Part shown: positions 45,137 through 55,860 of the stretch, piece by piece
How the letters are laid out: each line of letters opens with the position of its first letter
Numbering within the stretch: position 1 is the first letter of the stretch
Source: Orientallactaga sibirica
Taxonomy: Eukaryota > Chordata > Mammalia > Rodentia > Dipodidae
Length of the DNA stretch: 64,000 nt
Direction of reading: 5' to 3'
NCBI GenBank assembly: GCA_036365145.1
Contig: JAEOAD010000040.1
Coordinates: forward strand, 14,168,501-14,232,500
Translations under genes and position numbers: made by a program
Notes under the pieces: model-generated
Seen by the model: only the letters and a program-made list of their open reading frames with translations
Databases searched by the model: none
What the model was told of the DNA's origin: nothing

Positions 45137-45352
45137 TGGGTGAGTCCCACCTTTGAAATGGAACAGCTCATCGCTTTATGGATCTCTGAAAAGCTATTTA
45201 AAGGCTAAAATAGAGAACGTTAGACTATGCCCCCCCCCCCCGCATATCACCTCTCCACTGGCACATCTCAAAAAAGTCAACAAGGTGCTTTACCAGTCAA
45301 TCAAACTTCATCCACTTATTAAACTGAAAATCTTTATACACTGTATCACCAT

Positions 45353-45568
45353 TGGGCTAACGAGATGTTTCAGCAGTTAAAGCGCTTGATTATGAAGCCT
45401 AACGACCCAGGTTCGATTCCCCAGTACCCATGTAAGCCAGCTGCACAAAGTGCCACATGAGCCTAGAGTTTGTTTGCAGTGGCTAAGAGGCCCTGGCGCA
45501 CCCATTCTATCTGCCTCTTCCTTCCTTCCTTCTTTTTCTCTCTAACAAATAAAATATTTTTTTTAAAA
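45353..45568 (+). mobile_element. DIP SINE, full length
   Basis: Flanks tatcaccattgg / aatcaccattatg. Confidence 0.92.
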
Positions 45569-45654
45569 AATCACCATTATGGAGGGAATTTACACTGTGA
45601 AAAGGTATTTAAAATATTTTACAACCCCAAACTATTACCTTTAAAATGCTCCTC

Positions 45655-45862
45655 ACTGGGGATGGAGCTCAGCTGTTAAGGTGTTTGCCAGTAAGGTGTA
45701 ACCTAAGGTTTCCCAGTACCCACCAAAAGCCAGATGCACAAAGTGGCAAATGTGTCTGGAGTTCATTTGCAGTGGCAAGAGACCCTAGTGCACCCTTCCT
45801 TTCTCCCTCCCTCTCTCCCAACCCCCTCTGCTTGCAAATTTTTTTTTTAATCTTAAAAAAGA
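45655..45862 (+). mobile_element. DIP SINE
   Basis: B box damaged (aaggtttcccagtac); flanks aaaatgctcctcact / aaaatgctcctgctt. Confidence 0.9.
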
Positions 45863-46676
45863 AAAATGCTCCTGCTTTAATCTTAATTTAACTTATGTCC
45901 TCACTACACAATGTCACGAGCCAACTCCACACCTCTAATATCTCTCCCCCCCTCCCCAGAAGACAGTATTACATTGTGCTTCTTTCTGAGAGTACTACCT
46001 CCCAGATAGACATCTTTCCTAAAGTTCAAGGTGGTGACCCCTCCCCTTGCTCCTCAACACTGTGGAGCAATTAAGCCCGAAACTGGAAAACAGACCCCGG
46101 GGGCTGGTGGCCTCAACACGTATAAGTTTTCCAACATCCTCTAAAATTCCCTGAGGCCCCTGGGCCAAGCTGGTTATTTGACCTCACAAAGCAACTCAAG
46201 GATATAGGTCAAGTAGTGGCGGGCAAGATTCCTCATCTTTTTCCCACTTGGTCAAGGGTAAGGCCAGTGTCACTGATTTCAAGATTAAGAAAGCTGTGTC
46301 TCCTGTCCACTGCCTCCGTACAGGTGTGCCCAGGATCAGACGATGTCAATCAGGAAACTGCCCCGGGAACCTGAGACTCATCACCACCAACCATTACCTG
46401 TGGTCCTGGGTGGAGATGTGACAGTCTCAACTCACTTCCCCGGGGTTGCAGCAGGCAGGCACTCCAAAGAACCCTAGTAAGTGGCCATAAAGTCTAAAGC
46501 CAGAAAAGGAATGCCCGCCCACCCCCCAAATCAAATAAGCTGGAGTCACAGGTATTCAAGCCCACTTCCCTTACAAAGCAGTTTCCCCCCTCCCCTTCCG
46601 TAATGCACTTGCAATCTTCCTCACAGTTCCAAGGCTTCCTCCTCTGGCTTTCCATCCTGCCAATACCTCCTGATCT

Positions 46677-46918
46677 TTTTTTTTTTTTTTGGGGGGGAGA
46701 CAGAGAGAGAGGGAGAGGAAGACAGATAGAGAATGGGTGCTCCAGCAGCCTCTCAGCTGCTGCGAACGAACTCCAGATGAGTGCGTCCCCTTGTGGGCAA
46801 GTGTGGCATTGCGCCCTTGTGTCACTGTATCTGGCTAAATGTGGGACCTGGAGATTGGAACTGACGTTCTTAGGCTTAGCAGGCAGGCACCTTAACTGCT
46901 AAGCCATCTCTCCAGCCC
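46677..46918 (-). mobile_element. Long DIP subfamily SINE, copy 2
   Basis: Has the extra 'caagtgtggcattgcgcccttgtgtcactg' block but only one 'gagattggaac' unit, unlike the other two copies. Flanks cctcctgatctt on both sides. Confidence 0.9.
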
Positions 46919-47073
46919 CCTCCTGATCTTAAATGAAACCTTGGGCCCAAGAAATTGTCCCAGTCCTTGATAACCCTAAACCGGGTATCTGATGCCATGA
47001 TCACAGAGGAAGCTTTCTTGAAATCTAACATTTTAGCCTCTTTGTTCACATTAAAAAGAACGGGGGGGGGGGG

Positions 47074-47266
47074 AGGGCTGGAGAGATGGCTTAGCAGTTA
47101 AGGTGCTTGCCTGCAAAGCCTAAGGACCCAGGTTTGATTCCCCAGTACCCATAAAAGCGAGATGCACAAAGAGGTGCATGTGCCTGCAGTTTGTGTGCAA
47201 TAGCTAGAGGCCCTGACACACCCATTCTATCTGCCTCTTTCTCTCTAATAAATAAAATCTTTTTTG
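47074..47266 (+). mobile_element. DIP SINE, full length
   Basis: Inserted inside segment P of family Y copy A; flanks aaagaacgggggg / aaagaactgggggg. Confidence 0.92.
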
Positions 47267-47802
47267 AAAGAACTGGGGGGATAGCTTTATAGAAAAAGGA
47301 AATGGGGGGGCTCATGGGACAATGGAGCAACATAACTAACTGCCTCCTGTTGAATTGGGGGCATTGTTGAGATGAAACGACCTTCCCACTTTGGTGTGTC
47401 TGATCCATAGGCTGGTATCTGTACTCCCACATCAGGAGAAGTCATGCTAGATTCTGATCTAGATCATTCAGACTAACCGGGTTAGAGGGGCCTATGGATA
47501 TAAGAATCAAAATGGTCATTAGAGAAGTGAAAACAGGTAGTAATTAGCCAGGAGAGCTGGGTGAAATTTTGAAATAATTTTGAATTGGACTTGCTGAAAT
47601 GAGTTGTACTGGTTGAGTGAGTTAAGGTTAAAATTGACATTGTACTAAAACTTGAAAGGAGAACATGTCTGCTTTTCCTTTAATCACATTACATGTTCTT
47701 TGCCCTGTGTCACAGGCTGGCCAGCAACTGTCATGTGTTCATGTTCTCTTCATGTAGTTTGTATGTGTTTCACGCGGGGTTTTGTTTGTGTCCAAAAAAA
47801 AA

Positions 47803-47945
47803 ACCGTGGAGATGGCTCAGAGGTTAAAGACACTTGCTCACAAAACCTGCCAACCCAGATTTGGCTCAGCAGTACCCAAGTAAAGACATATGCACATTAT
47901 TATCCTCTCTCTCAAATAAATAAATGCATAAACTATTGTTTAAAA
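47803..47945 (+). mobile_element. DIP SINE, internally deleted
   Basis: Most of the body between 'atgcacatt' and the CT stretch is missing. Confidence 0.85.
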
Positions 47946-47959
47946 AAAAATCTACGTGA

Positions 47960-48150
47960 GGGGCTGGAGTGATAGCTCAGCAGTTAAGACGCTTGTCTGC
48001 AAAGCCTGAGGACCCAGGTTCAATTCCCCAGCACCCACGTAAAGCCAGATGCACGAAATGGCACAAGCATCTGGAGTTTGTTTGCCCTAACACACACATT
48101 TCCCTCCCCACCCCTGCAAATAAATAAAACAGTTTAAAAAAAAAAAAAAC
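47960..48150 (+). mobile_element. DIP SINE
   Basis: Lacks the 'cagtggctggaggcc' segment; otherwise good. Confidence 0.9.
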
Positions 48151-48186
48151 TACATGAATGACAGGTGTGGAGGCACATGCCTTTAA

Positions 48187-48464
48187 AAAATTTATTTTTT
48201 TTATTATTTTTTATTTATTTTAGGAGAGAGAGACAGAGAGAGATAGAGAGGGAGACAGAAATGGGCGCGCCACCAGTCTCTCAGCTGCTGTGAACGAAAT
48301 CCAGATGTGTGCGCCCCCTTGCGGGAAAGTGCGGCATTGTGCCTTTGCCTCACTTTGCATCTGGCTCAACGTGGAACCTGGAGATTGGAACCGCTGGACA
48401 TTGGAACCAGCGTTCTTAGGCTTAGCAGGCAGGCGCCTTAGCCGCTAAGCCATCTCTCCAGCCC
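48187..48464 (-). mobile_element. Long DIP subfamily SINE, copy 3
   Basis: Best-preserved long copy: 'gggaaagtgcggcattgtgcctttgcctcactttg' and 'gattggaaccgctggacattggaacc' both present. Confidence 0.92.
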
Positions 48465-48477
48465 TAAAAAAATTAAT

Positions 48478-48693
48478 ATATTTTATTTATTTATTTATTT
48501 ATTTCAGAGAGAGATAGGCAGAGAGAGAGTGACAGGGAAAGAACAGACATGCCAGGGCCTCCAGCCACTGCAAACGAACTCCAGATGCATGCGCCCCCTT
48601 GCGCATCTGGCTTGCGTGGGTCCTGGAGAATGGAACCGGGGTCCTTTGGCTTTGCAGGCAAATGCCTTAAGAGCTAAGCCATCTCTCCAGCCC
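48478..48693 (-). mobile_element. DIP SINE, standard type
   Basis: Full-length reverse copy lying in tandem with the long copy inside the split B1. Confidence 0.93.
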
Positions 48694-48867
48694 AGTAGCA
48701 CATGCCTTTAATCCCAGCACATGGGAGGATCACTGTGACTGAGATGACAGAGTGAATCCAGGTCAGCCTGGGCTAAAGTGAAAACTCTACCTTGGAAAAA
48801 AAAAACTAAACTACATGACTAAATCTATGGCCATTAAGTGGTCTGATTTTAAGATGTGCACATGTGC

Positions 48868-49022
48868 CAGCCGTGGTGGCACACGCTTTTAATCCCAGCA
48901 CTCGGGAGGCAGAGGTAAGAGGATCGCCGTGAGTTCGAGGCCACCCTGAGACTACAGAGTGAATTCCAGGTCAGACTGGGCTACAGTGAGACCCTACCTC
49001 GAAAAACGAAAAAGGAAAAAAA
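48868..49022 (+). mobile_element. B1 SINE, full length, young
   Basis: Perfect target duplication aagatgtgcacatgtg. Confidence 0.94.
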
Positions 49023-49249
49023 GATGTGCACATGTGAGTGGATGTACGTTAAGATGTTAAATTGCTAGAAGCCCATTTACGATGTATTTAAAATAATTCA
49101 TCTCTGTACTTTGGGCTCTAAAAAGGAAATGCTTGTCCGTGTTTACTGCAATAGTAGACAGATGTTTTTTAGGATGAAGAAAAATGCCAAACTTCAATCC
49201 TATATTTAAACTGCCTTACAGATTCGACTAAAAGGTCAAGATTTTAGAT

Positions 49250-49579
49250 CCTGGTATAGTTACCTTCTCGTTGCCAGAACAAAACACCTAACCAGAGGCA
49301 GCTTATGGGAGAAAAGGATTTATTTCAGGCTGACAGTTTCCAGGGGAAACTTCATGATGGCAGGAGAAGCTGGCTCACTCCATTACACCTCCACAGCAGA
49401 GAGGCAACAGCAAGCAACAGCTGGCTCTGCACACACAGGTCAGGACTCAAGCCCAAGGTCTCTCTTCCTGAGGACACACCTCCTCTATCAGGGCTCCATA
49501 TCCCAAAGACAGGCAGGAGGGGACCAGCTCAATCAGAAACACTGAGACTACGGGACATTGACATTTAAACCACCACAGA
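49250..49579 (+). mobile_element. Family X middle-repetitive element, copy 5
   Basis: 'ccagaacaaaacacctaacc', 'ttatttcaggctgacagtttccaggggaaacttcatgatggcaggagaa' and 'acatttaaaccacca'; a third subtype. Confidence 0.6.
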
Positions 49580-49589
49580 TGGTTTCTAA

Positions 49590-49695
49590 GCCAAGCCTTG
49601 CAAGGCTGAGTTAAGAGGATCCTGTGAGTTTAAGGCCAGCCTGGGCTACAAAATGAGTTCCAGGTAAGCCTGGGCTAGAGTGAGACCTGCAGAGG
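49590..49695 (+). mobile_element. B1-like SINE, partial
   Basis: Diverged copy from 'aagccttgcaaggctgag' to 'gggctagagtgagacc'. Confidence 0.7.
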
Positions 49696-49879
49696 GGAGG
49701 GGACAGGAAAGATGGAGTGTTTCTTATAATGATTTAAATCTTTTACAAACTGGTTAATTGGGAGTTGTTAATAAAACACGGGATTATTGACCTGTAGTTA
49801 TAACTGTTAAATGTTTAAGATAACACTGCTCATGTTTTCTGGGTTTCAAATAAACTTTCTGGTTTTTATTTAAAAATCT

Positions 49880-51295
49880 TTCCTAAATGGATGGATCTGG
49901 AAAGGATTATTCTTAGTGAGGTAACCCAGGCCCCAAAAGCCAAACGTCACATGTTCTCTCTCATACGTGGATCCTAGCTACAAATGATTGGACTTCTATA
50001 TAAGTAAAAATAAAAGTCGGTAGCAGAAGCCAGTAAGCTAGAAAGGGAAAATAAAGGAAATAGAAAGGGAGGGAGAACTTAATAGGATGGTATTGTATAG
50101 ATGTAAGTAGAAGAACAGATTAATGGGGGTGAAAAGGCCTAAGTGAGGTCAGGGGAAGAGACTGAATAAAGGAAAGGTGGAGGGAGGGCTAATCAAAATG
50201 TAAGAGGATATAAATAAGTCATATGGAAACCCACTTTTCTGGACAATAGAACACTCAGAATCCATAAATTGTTACTAGAAAATTTTCAGTGCCAGGGATG
50301 GGATACCTTCCAGTGAGTTGTTGGCCAGGGAGGTCACAGATACCCCCAAAACATTACAGGCCACTGCCGAGGCCCTTGGTTTCCCACCAAGAATAGATGG
50401 TAAGACCCTATTGCTGAAGACACCACATACTTGGGCTACAAGGTCACTGAGAAATCCTGCTGGAGCTGAGCGGAAAGCCTCCTCCATGTGGACCAGCTGA
50501 CTGGAAAAAACTACGCTGCATGCAGTTCAATGGGAGAGAGAAAACACCAGTGAAGGTACTCAACAGTGAACACTGCAAGCTTTAAATTTGACCAGCTAGG
50601 ACAAATGAGCCAATGGGTATATAATAGTGGCATATCTGTTATGGGGGAAACCAACTGCTCTCTAATTGGGCTGGAGGCTCGCTTCATGAGAGGGAATACA
50701 TCCCTGATATTGAAAAACTTACAACAGGGGTATCCATGAGCCCTAGGGGTGTAATGTCTGCTGGTGTCTGGCTAAATGTATATACTATGCTCACTAAACT
50801 GCCCAGGAAGCACTTCTCTTAATGTCCACACCCATATATTAGCACTACTCTCACTTTTGGTTAGAGAAGCTTCTCTTTTCAGATGGTGGTGACAATGGGA
50901 TGATTCAGAAGGCACCATGGTGCTGAGAAGAAGGGACAGAGGAGTGCTCAGCACTGAAGCATCTCAAACCCACCTTCCAAGGATCAGGGTCCATTGCGGA
51001 AGAGGGGGCGGAAAGAATGTAAGAGCCAAAGGAAGAGTAGGACTCCTTACAACTCCTCCAGACACAAAATGGCCTGGATATCCATGACCTCACAGTGCCT
51101 GACACTACCTACACAAGACCATCATAATAGGAGGAAAAGATCATGACATCAAACTGAAAAGAGACTGATTGAAAGAGCGAGGGGATATGATGGAGAGTGA
51201 AGTTTCGAAGGGGAAAGTGGGGAGAGGGAGGGAAATACCATGGGATATTGTCTACAATTAAAGAAGTTGTCAATGATAAAAAAGAAAAAAAAATC
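49880..51295 (+). mobile_element. L1 3' end (end of ORF2 region and 3' UTR)
   Basis: Opens with 'atggatctggaaaggattattcttagtgaggtaacccaggcc', the block near the 3' end of rodent L1, followed by over 1.2 kb typical of a 3' UTR and ending 'gggatattgtctacaattaaagaagttgtcaatgataaaaaag' plus A-tail. 5'-truncated; no reverse transcriptase domain is present. Confidence 0.75.
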
Positions 51296-51301
51296 TTTTC
51301 C

Positions 51302-51487
51302 AGGACTGGAGGGATGGCTTAGTGGTTAAGACAGTTGCCTGCAAAGCCTAAGGACCCAGGTTCAATTCCCCACTAAAGCCTGATGTATAAGGTGGCATAT
51401 GGTCTGAAGTTTGTCTGCAGTGGCTAGAGGCCTTGGCACACCCATTCTCTGTATCCATCCCCACCCAATAAATATATTAAAAAATAT
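51302..51487 (+). mobile_element. DIP SINE
   Basis: Inserted just behind the L1 A-tail; small deletion near 'ccccactaaagcctg'. Confidence 0.9.
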
Positions 51488-51852
51488 TGCACCAAGCCTT
51501 TAAACCTGGTAACTAAAACCTTCAAAATTAGTTCATCTCTCAAATTCTTTCCTGTTTTACATAATTTTAAATGGCCTGAGATACTTTAAAAGTTGCCTGA
51601 TATATAAAAATTGGGACTAATCTTAGCTATAATTAAGCTGTCAATGAAAGTCTCTCATAATTCCTACCTTACCGAAGCCAAGTCTTCACATTTACCAACA
51701 TTCCAATTACTTCTTCTTATCTAAATTAAGAATGCTTTCTTCCCTTCTACAGACACTGTTCTGTTGTTATAGTATTTTCAATCTTAGAAATAGTACTATT
51801 ATGTATCACATGTAAATGTCATGCCAGATACAGAAAAACTGTATTTAAGATC

Positions 51853-51988
51853 TAGCCAGACATGGTGGCAAATGCCTTTAATCCCAGCACTCAAGAGGCT
51901 GAGGCAGGAGGATCGCTGTCAGTTCGAGGCCAGCCTGAGACTAATTCCAGGTCAGCCTGGAGCAATACCCTACCTTGGAAAAAAAATT
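51853..51988 (+). mobile_element. B1 SINE, small deletion
   Basis: Missing 'tacatagtga'; ends in A-tail and (AC)n. Confidence 0.9.
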
Positions 51989-52012
51989 ACACACACACAC
52001 ACACACACACAC
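51989..52012. repeat. (AC)n microsatellite at a B1 tail
   Basis: About 12 AC units after the A-tail of the B1 at 51,853. Confidence 0.95.
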
Positions 52013-52349
52013 GTATGACCTAGATCATAATGGTTCATAGACTAATGGGATCTCGGAGTTTCTCTTTCTTTCTCCTGAAGAGCCGTCTTCCTGCCTATCC
52101 AGCCTCATGGCAAATTCTAAGACTAGGCCAATGTGAGACCACGGCTTGTCACATGCACAGTGTCGCACACCTCGCTGCTAGGTTGTGAGAACACCGGAGC
52201 TGAGGCTCACCAGAAGTCACACGTGTGTCACTACAACCCCAACCACGGATTCAACGTCAACTCCAGCAACTGTGGAGAGTTAAACATCACAGATCCAGAG
52301 CCAAAACTACTCCGGGTTGTTATTTTAGTCTTTTAAGACAGCCAGATGA

Positions 52350-52353
<4 letters not shown>

Positions 52354-52395
<42 letters not shown>
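52354..52395. repeat. (GT)n microsatellite
   Basis: About 21 GT units followed by a short TA run. Confidence 0.97.
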
Positions 52396-52398
<3 letters not shown>

Positions 52399-52616
52399 AT
52401 ATATCTCTGTGACCTGCTGAGACACTTCTTATTCTGCGTTATAATTCTTCTAGACATATTCTTATTAGACCTATACATGAGCCCTTGCTCATTTCCTCAG
52501 AGGTCAAAGTCATTCTCTTGTGTGCCAGGGCCTCCTCACCTTACCTGAGATTTTTCTGCTTTCTAACATCAGGAATATAGACACTTCTAACTATGCCAGT
52601 TCTACCTTTGTAATTC

Positions 52617-52827
52617 TTTTTTTTAAAAAAATATTTTATTCTTTTATTTGAGAAAGAAAGACAGAGATACAGAAAGAGGGACGCACCGGGGCCTCCAGCC
52701 ACTGCAAATGAACTCCAGACGCAGTAGACACCTTGTGCATCTGGCTTACGTGGATACTGGGGAATTGAACCGAGGTCCTTTGGCTTTACAGGCAAACATC
52801 TTAACTGCTAAGCCATCTCTCCAACCC
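52617..52827 (-). mobile_element. DIP SINE, full length
   Basis: Perfect target duplication ctacctttgtaattctt. Confidence 0.94.
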
Positions 52828-52899
52828 TACCTTTGTAATTCTTATATCCATCAGTCACTCTAATACAGTTGATAACACAATTTATCCAGACCACCACCC

Positions 52900-53750
52900 A
52901 ACATGTCACGTGGACTCATCCTCCTGACACGGAAGCACTGACACCAGCCTCTACATCTGACACCCCAAGATGGAGAGGAAGGTCCCCTTCAGCAGGAAGC
53001 ACTTACATCACTCTGAGACCCCATGAGGCCCTTTTTTTCTATAAAGCTATCCCTCCATTCTTCTTGTGTGTAAACAAAAGAAGGCTGGAAATGTTAGATT
53101 TCAAGACAGCTACCTTGCCTTTCCACCCACCCCCCTCCCAACAGGAGTACACAGGACCAGGAGGAGAAAATGGACTAAGCCTTACTGCCCCAGAGCCTGG
53201 ATGAGGGAGGAGACCTCCCCATGGCCTCCACCTGTGGCCCTGGGTGGGGAGGCCGCAATCCCCACTTCCCTGAAGTTTCAACAGGCACTCACTCCAGAGA
53301 GCCATAAGGTCCAGACCCAGAAAAGGAATGCCCTGCCCATCACATAGGCTCAACTCGCTTTGTGTCACAGAATGGTCAACCCTCCCCTTCCTAAAAGCCC
53401 CCAAAATCCCCTTCCTACCCTGATTCGGGTTTCCAAGGCTTCCCTCTCTTTTGCCTAATGTGGATCCCACCAGACTCTCCTGTCACTCCAAAGCAGCCTC
53501 CTTTCCCTTTTCCTTTGGATCACGCTGATCTCTGCTGGTGTTAAATACAACCTTGAGGCTGGGCTTGAATCCCAGCACTCGGGAGGCAGAGGTAGGAGGA
53601 TCACCGTGAATTCCAAGTCAACCTGGGCCAAAATGAGACCCTACCTCGAAAAAAAAAAAATACACACACACACACAACCTTGGGCTCAAGAAACTACCTG
53701 TCTGGTTTCTCAGTGGCAAACCCCAAACCTGGCAAGAATATGCCCACTAG
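52900..53750 (+). repeat. Family Y repeat, copy B
   Basis: Segment P (52,900-53,096) and segment Q (53,097 to about 53,740, split by the B1 at 53,553). The P/Q junction carries 'gttagatttcaag'. Homologous to 46,274-47,450 with P in the opposite relative orientation. A minus-strand open frame here is not recognisable as a protein. Confidence 0.6.
53553..53661 (+). mobile_element. B1 SINE, internally deleted
   Basis: Head fused to 'gaatcccagcactcggg'; core deleted; flanks acaaccttga / acaaccttgg. Confidence 0.88.
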
Positions 53751-53752
53751 AA

Positions 53753-53893
53753 GCCGGGTGTGGTGGCATATACCTTTAATCCCAGCAATCGGGAGGCAGA
53801 GATAAAAGGATCACTGAGTTTGGGGCCAGCCTGAGACTAAATAGTGAATTCCAGGTCAGCCTGGGCTACAGTGAAACCCTTCCTCGCAAAACC

Positions 53894-53894
<1 letters not shown>
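53753..53894 (+). mobile_element. B1 SINE
   Basis: Full length, ending in the (AT)n tract; flanks cccactaga / cccactagg. Confidence 0.92.

Positions 53895-53957
<63 letters not shown>
53895..53957. repeat. (AT)n microsatellite at a B1 tail
   Basis: About 30 uninterrupted AT units after the tail of the B1 at 53,753; prone to cruciform formation and to assembly error. Confidence 0.97.
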
Positions 53958-53959
<2 letters not shown>

Positions 53960-54034
53960 CTCCACCCACTAGGAACAGCCACCTGCTCTTCCCAACATAG
54001 TTTTAAAGACCATCCCCGGTATCCTTAAGTCCTT

Positions 54035-54250
54035 TCTTTTTTAATTTTAATTTTATTTTATTTATTCATTTGCAAGCAGAGAGAGAAGACAGAGGGAGAC
54101 TGGACATGCCAGGGCCTCTAGCCACTGCTAACGAACTCCAGATGCATGTGCTCCCTTGTGCATCTGGCTTATGTGGGTACTGGGGAATTGAACCTGGGTC
54201 CTTTGGCTTCACAGGCAAGTGCCTTAACTGCTAGGCCATCCCTCTGGCCC
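54035..54250 (-). mobile_element. DIP SINE, full length
   Basis: Flanks ccttaagtcctttct / ccttaagggctttct. Confidence 0.92.
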
Positions 54251-55664
54251 ACCCTTAAGGGCTTTCTAATGCGGGGGTGACAGTGGAATTAGAGGAGAAT
54301 TTGTCCCAGCCAAACACAGAGACCCTTATCAAGGTTGGAGGCTCATTTGTCTGCTTTTTTTTTTTTTGCAGATCAAAAGAACTGACACCGTCTCTCATTC
54401 CACATTTATTGTAATAGAGAGGTAGTCTGTGACTGACTGAACGGACTTGGGGATCACCAATTGCCACCATTCGATGGTCAGGCCATGTGTAGTCCTGGCT
54501 GGGAGCTCGTTGAGAAGAGAGGAGGGAGGAGAAGAGGAGTGGGTAATCAGCCTTGGACTGGAAAACAACTCGGGGTTCAGATCCGCACTGGATTTGCATG
54601 AGACACACACATACATAATTACATGCAAGAGGGAGACGCATACTTTTCCATTTTTTAAAGTTCTTTCTCTGAATAGGCAACTACTTGACCAGATTTCATT
54701 TACAAAAATCTCATCACATATGGCACTGTAGGAAATGCTTCAAATTGCTGAAGAATTCTCAAAAAAAAAAAAAAAAAACAGGTGCCCTAAAATTTATCCC
54801 TTCTCACCTTGCATGCTACTTTCCCCACAACCCCTTTCTAGGGCAGCCTTTTCGGTAAACCCTCCCCCCCCCCACCATCCTTTACTTCTGAGGTTCAAAT
54901 CTTGACCAAATCCCAGCCCAGTGGTCAAGGCCGATTTCAGGTTCTTATCATAATGTCTTTGAAAGCCAGCAGAGTTGCGCAGCGGAAGCGTGCTGGGCCC
55001 ATAAATGCCTTTGAACGCACCATTCTATTCGCGTGTGATACCTTGTCCTCCGACCAAATGAAATTTGTTCTTTAAATCTTATTACACACAGGCCTTCTGG
55101 GAGGGTCTGCCCAGCACTGATATCCCTACACATCCAGCTTTCAAGCAGGCAAACCACAATGTCATTTCCTACCTCCCGATTCCTAGATCCCTGGCTGATC
55201 TACTGTGTGCCTTTGAACCATGACCGTGAAATGACCAAAAGGAAGGGCAGATGGGAAGAAAGTCGGAGTGGTGGGTGAACCACAGAGGCCAACCCACCCC
55301 TGAGTAATCAAGGGAGGAAGAGGGCAATGGGGCATCCTTCATGCCCACAGAACTTCCGGCCTAGCAGCTCAGGACAGTTCAGTACCATACCACTCATAGG
55401 TGAGACCTGAACCGGTGAGTAGGAAGAAGAAAATCCAGACCACAATCTCCCTTTCAGTTCTCCTGATCCTCCTCCATGAGGCTGCACTGCACAATCGGTT
55501 CTGTGGTTAGATCCCTGACCCCCAACAGATCAATAACCTGTTTTTAGGGTGTGGGTTCTTTATTGGCTGTTTTCATTATAGACAAACCTTGTGAGTTTAA
55601 CCCAGTGTTAATGATAAACACTCCGCCCACCGTCAAGCCATTTCAAATTATTTAACAAGGATTT
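54251..55664. other. Unique intron 1 sequence
   Basis: No SINE between two minus-strand DIPs. Contains poly-T (about 54,355-54,368), poly-A (54,762-54,778) and a C-run near 54,865. No gene recognised. Confidence 0.5.
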
Positions 55665-55859
55665 TCCTTTTTATTTATTTATTTATTTGAGAGCGAAAGA
55701 GAGCACACCAGCCTCCTCCTGTCACTGCTTCATACAAACTCCAAATGCATGTGCCACTCGGTGCATTTGGCTTTATGTGGGTAAATGGGGACTTGAACTG
55801 GGGCTGTCAGGCTTTGCAAGCAAGCGCCTTGAACTACTGAGCCATCACCTCTCCAGCCC
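55665..55859 (-). mobile_element. DIP SINE, diverged
   Basis: Flanks ttaacaaggatt on both sides; body considerably changed. Confidence 0.88.
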
Positions 55860-55860
55860 C

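Larger units (their letters stand above)
46274..47450 (+). repeat. Family Y repeat, copy A (rearranged)
   Basis: Segment Q (46,274 to about 47,000, split by the DIP at 46,677) matches copy B in the same orientation: 'acctgtggtcctgggtgg', 'ccagaaaaggaatgcc', 'ttccaaggcttcc', 'aaccttgggcccaagaaa'. Segment P (47,010-47,450, split by the DIP at 47,074) matches copy B inverted: 'cttgaaatctaacat', 'gatagctttatagaaaaa', 'gtgtctgatccataggctgg'. Class unknown, possibly an LTR. Strand is arbitrary. Confidence 0.6.
48157..48805 (+). mobile_element. B1 SINE split by two DIP insertions
   Basis: Left piece 48,157-48,186 (caggtgtggaggcacatgcctttaa), right piece about 48,697-48,805 beginning 'gcacatgcctttaatccc'. 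The shared 'gcacatgccttta' is the target duplication of the insertion. Confidence 0.88.

Noticed and set aside
53039..53470. 143-codon minus-strand open frame
   Set aside because: Lies in the family Y repeat; the other copy does not preserve the frame, and no known protein is recognised.
53895..53957. (AT)n run as a replication origin or attachment site
   Set aside because: It is an ordinary microsatellite grown from a B1 tail.
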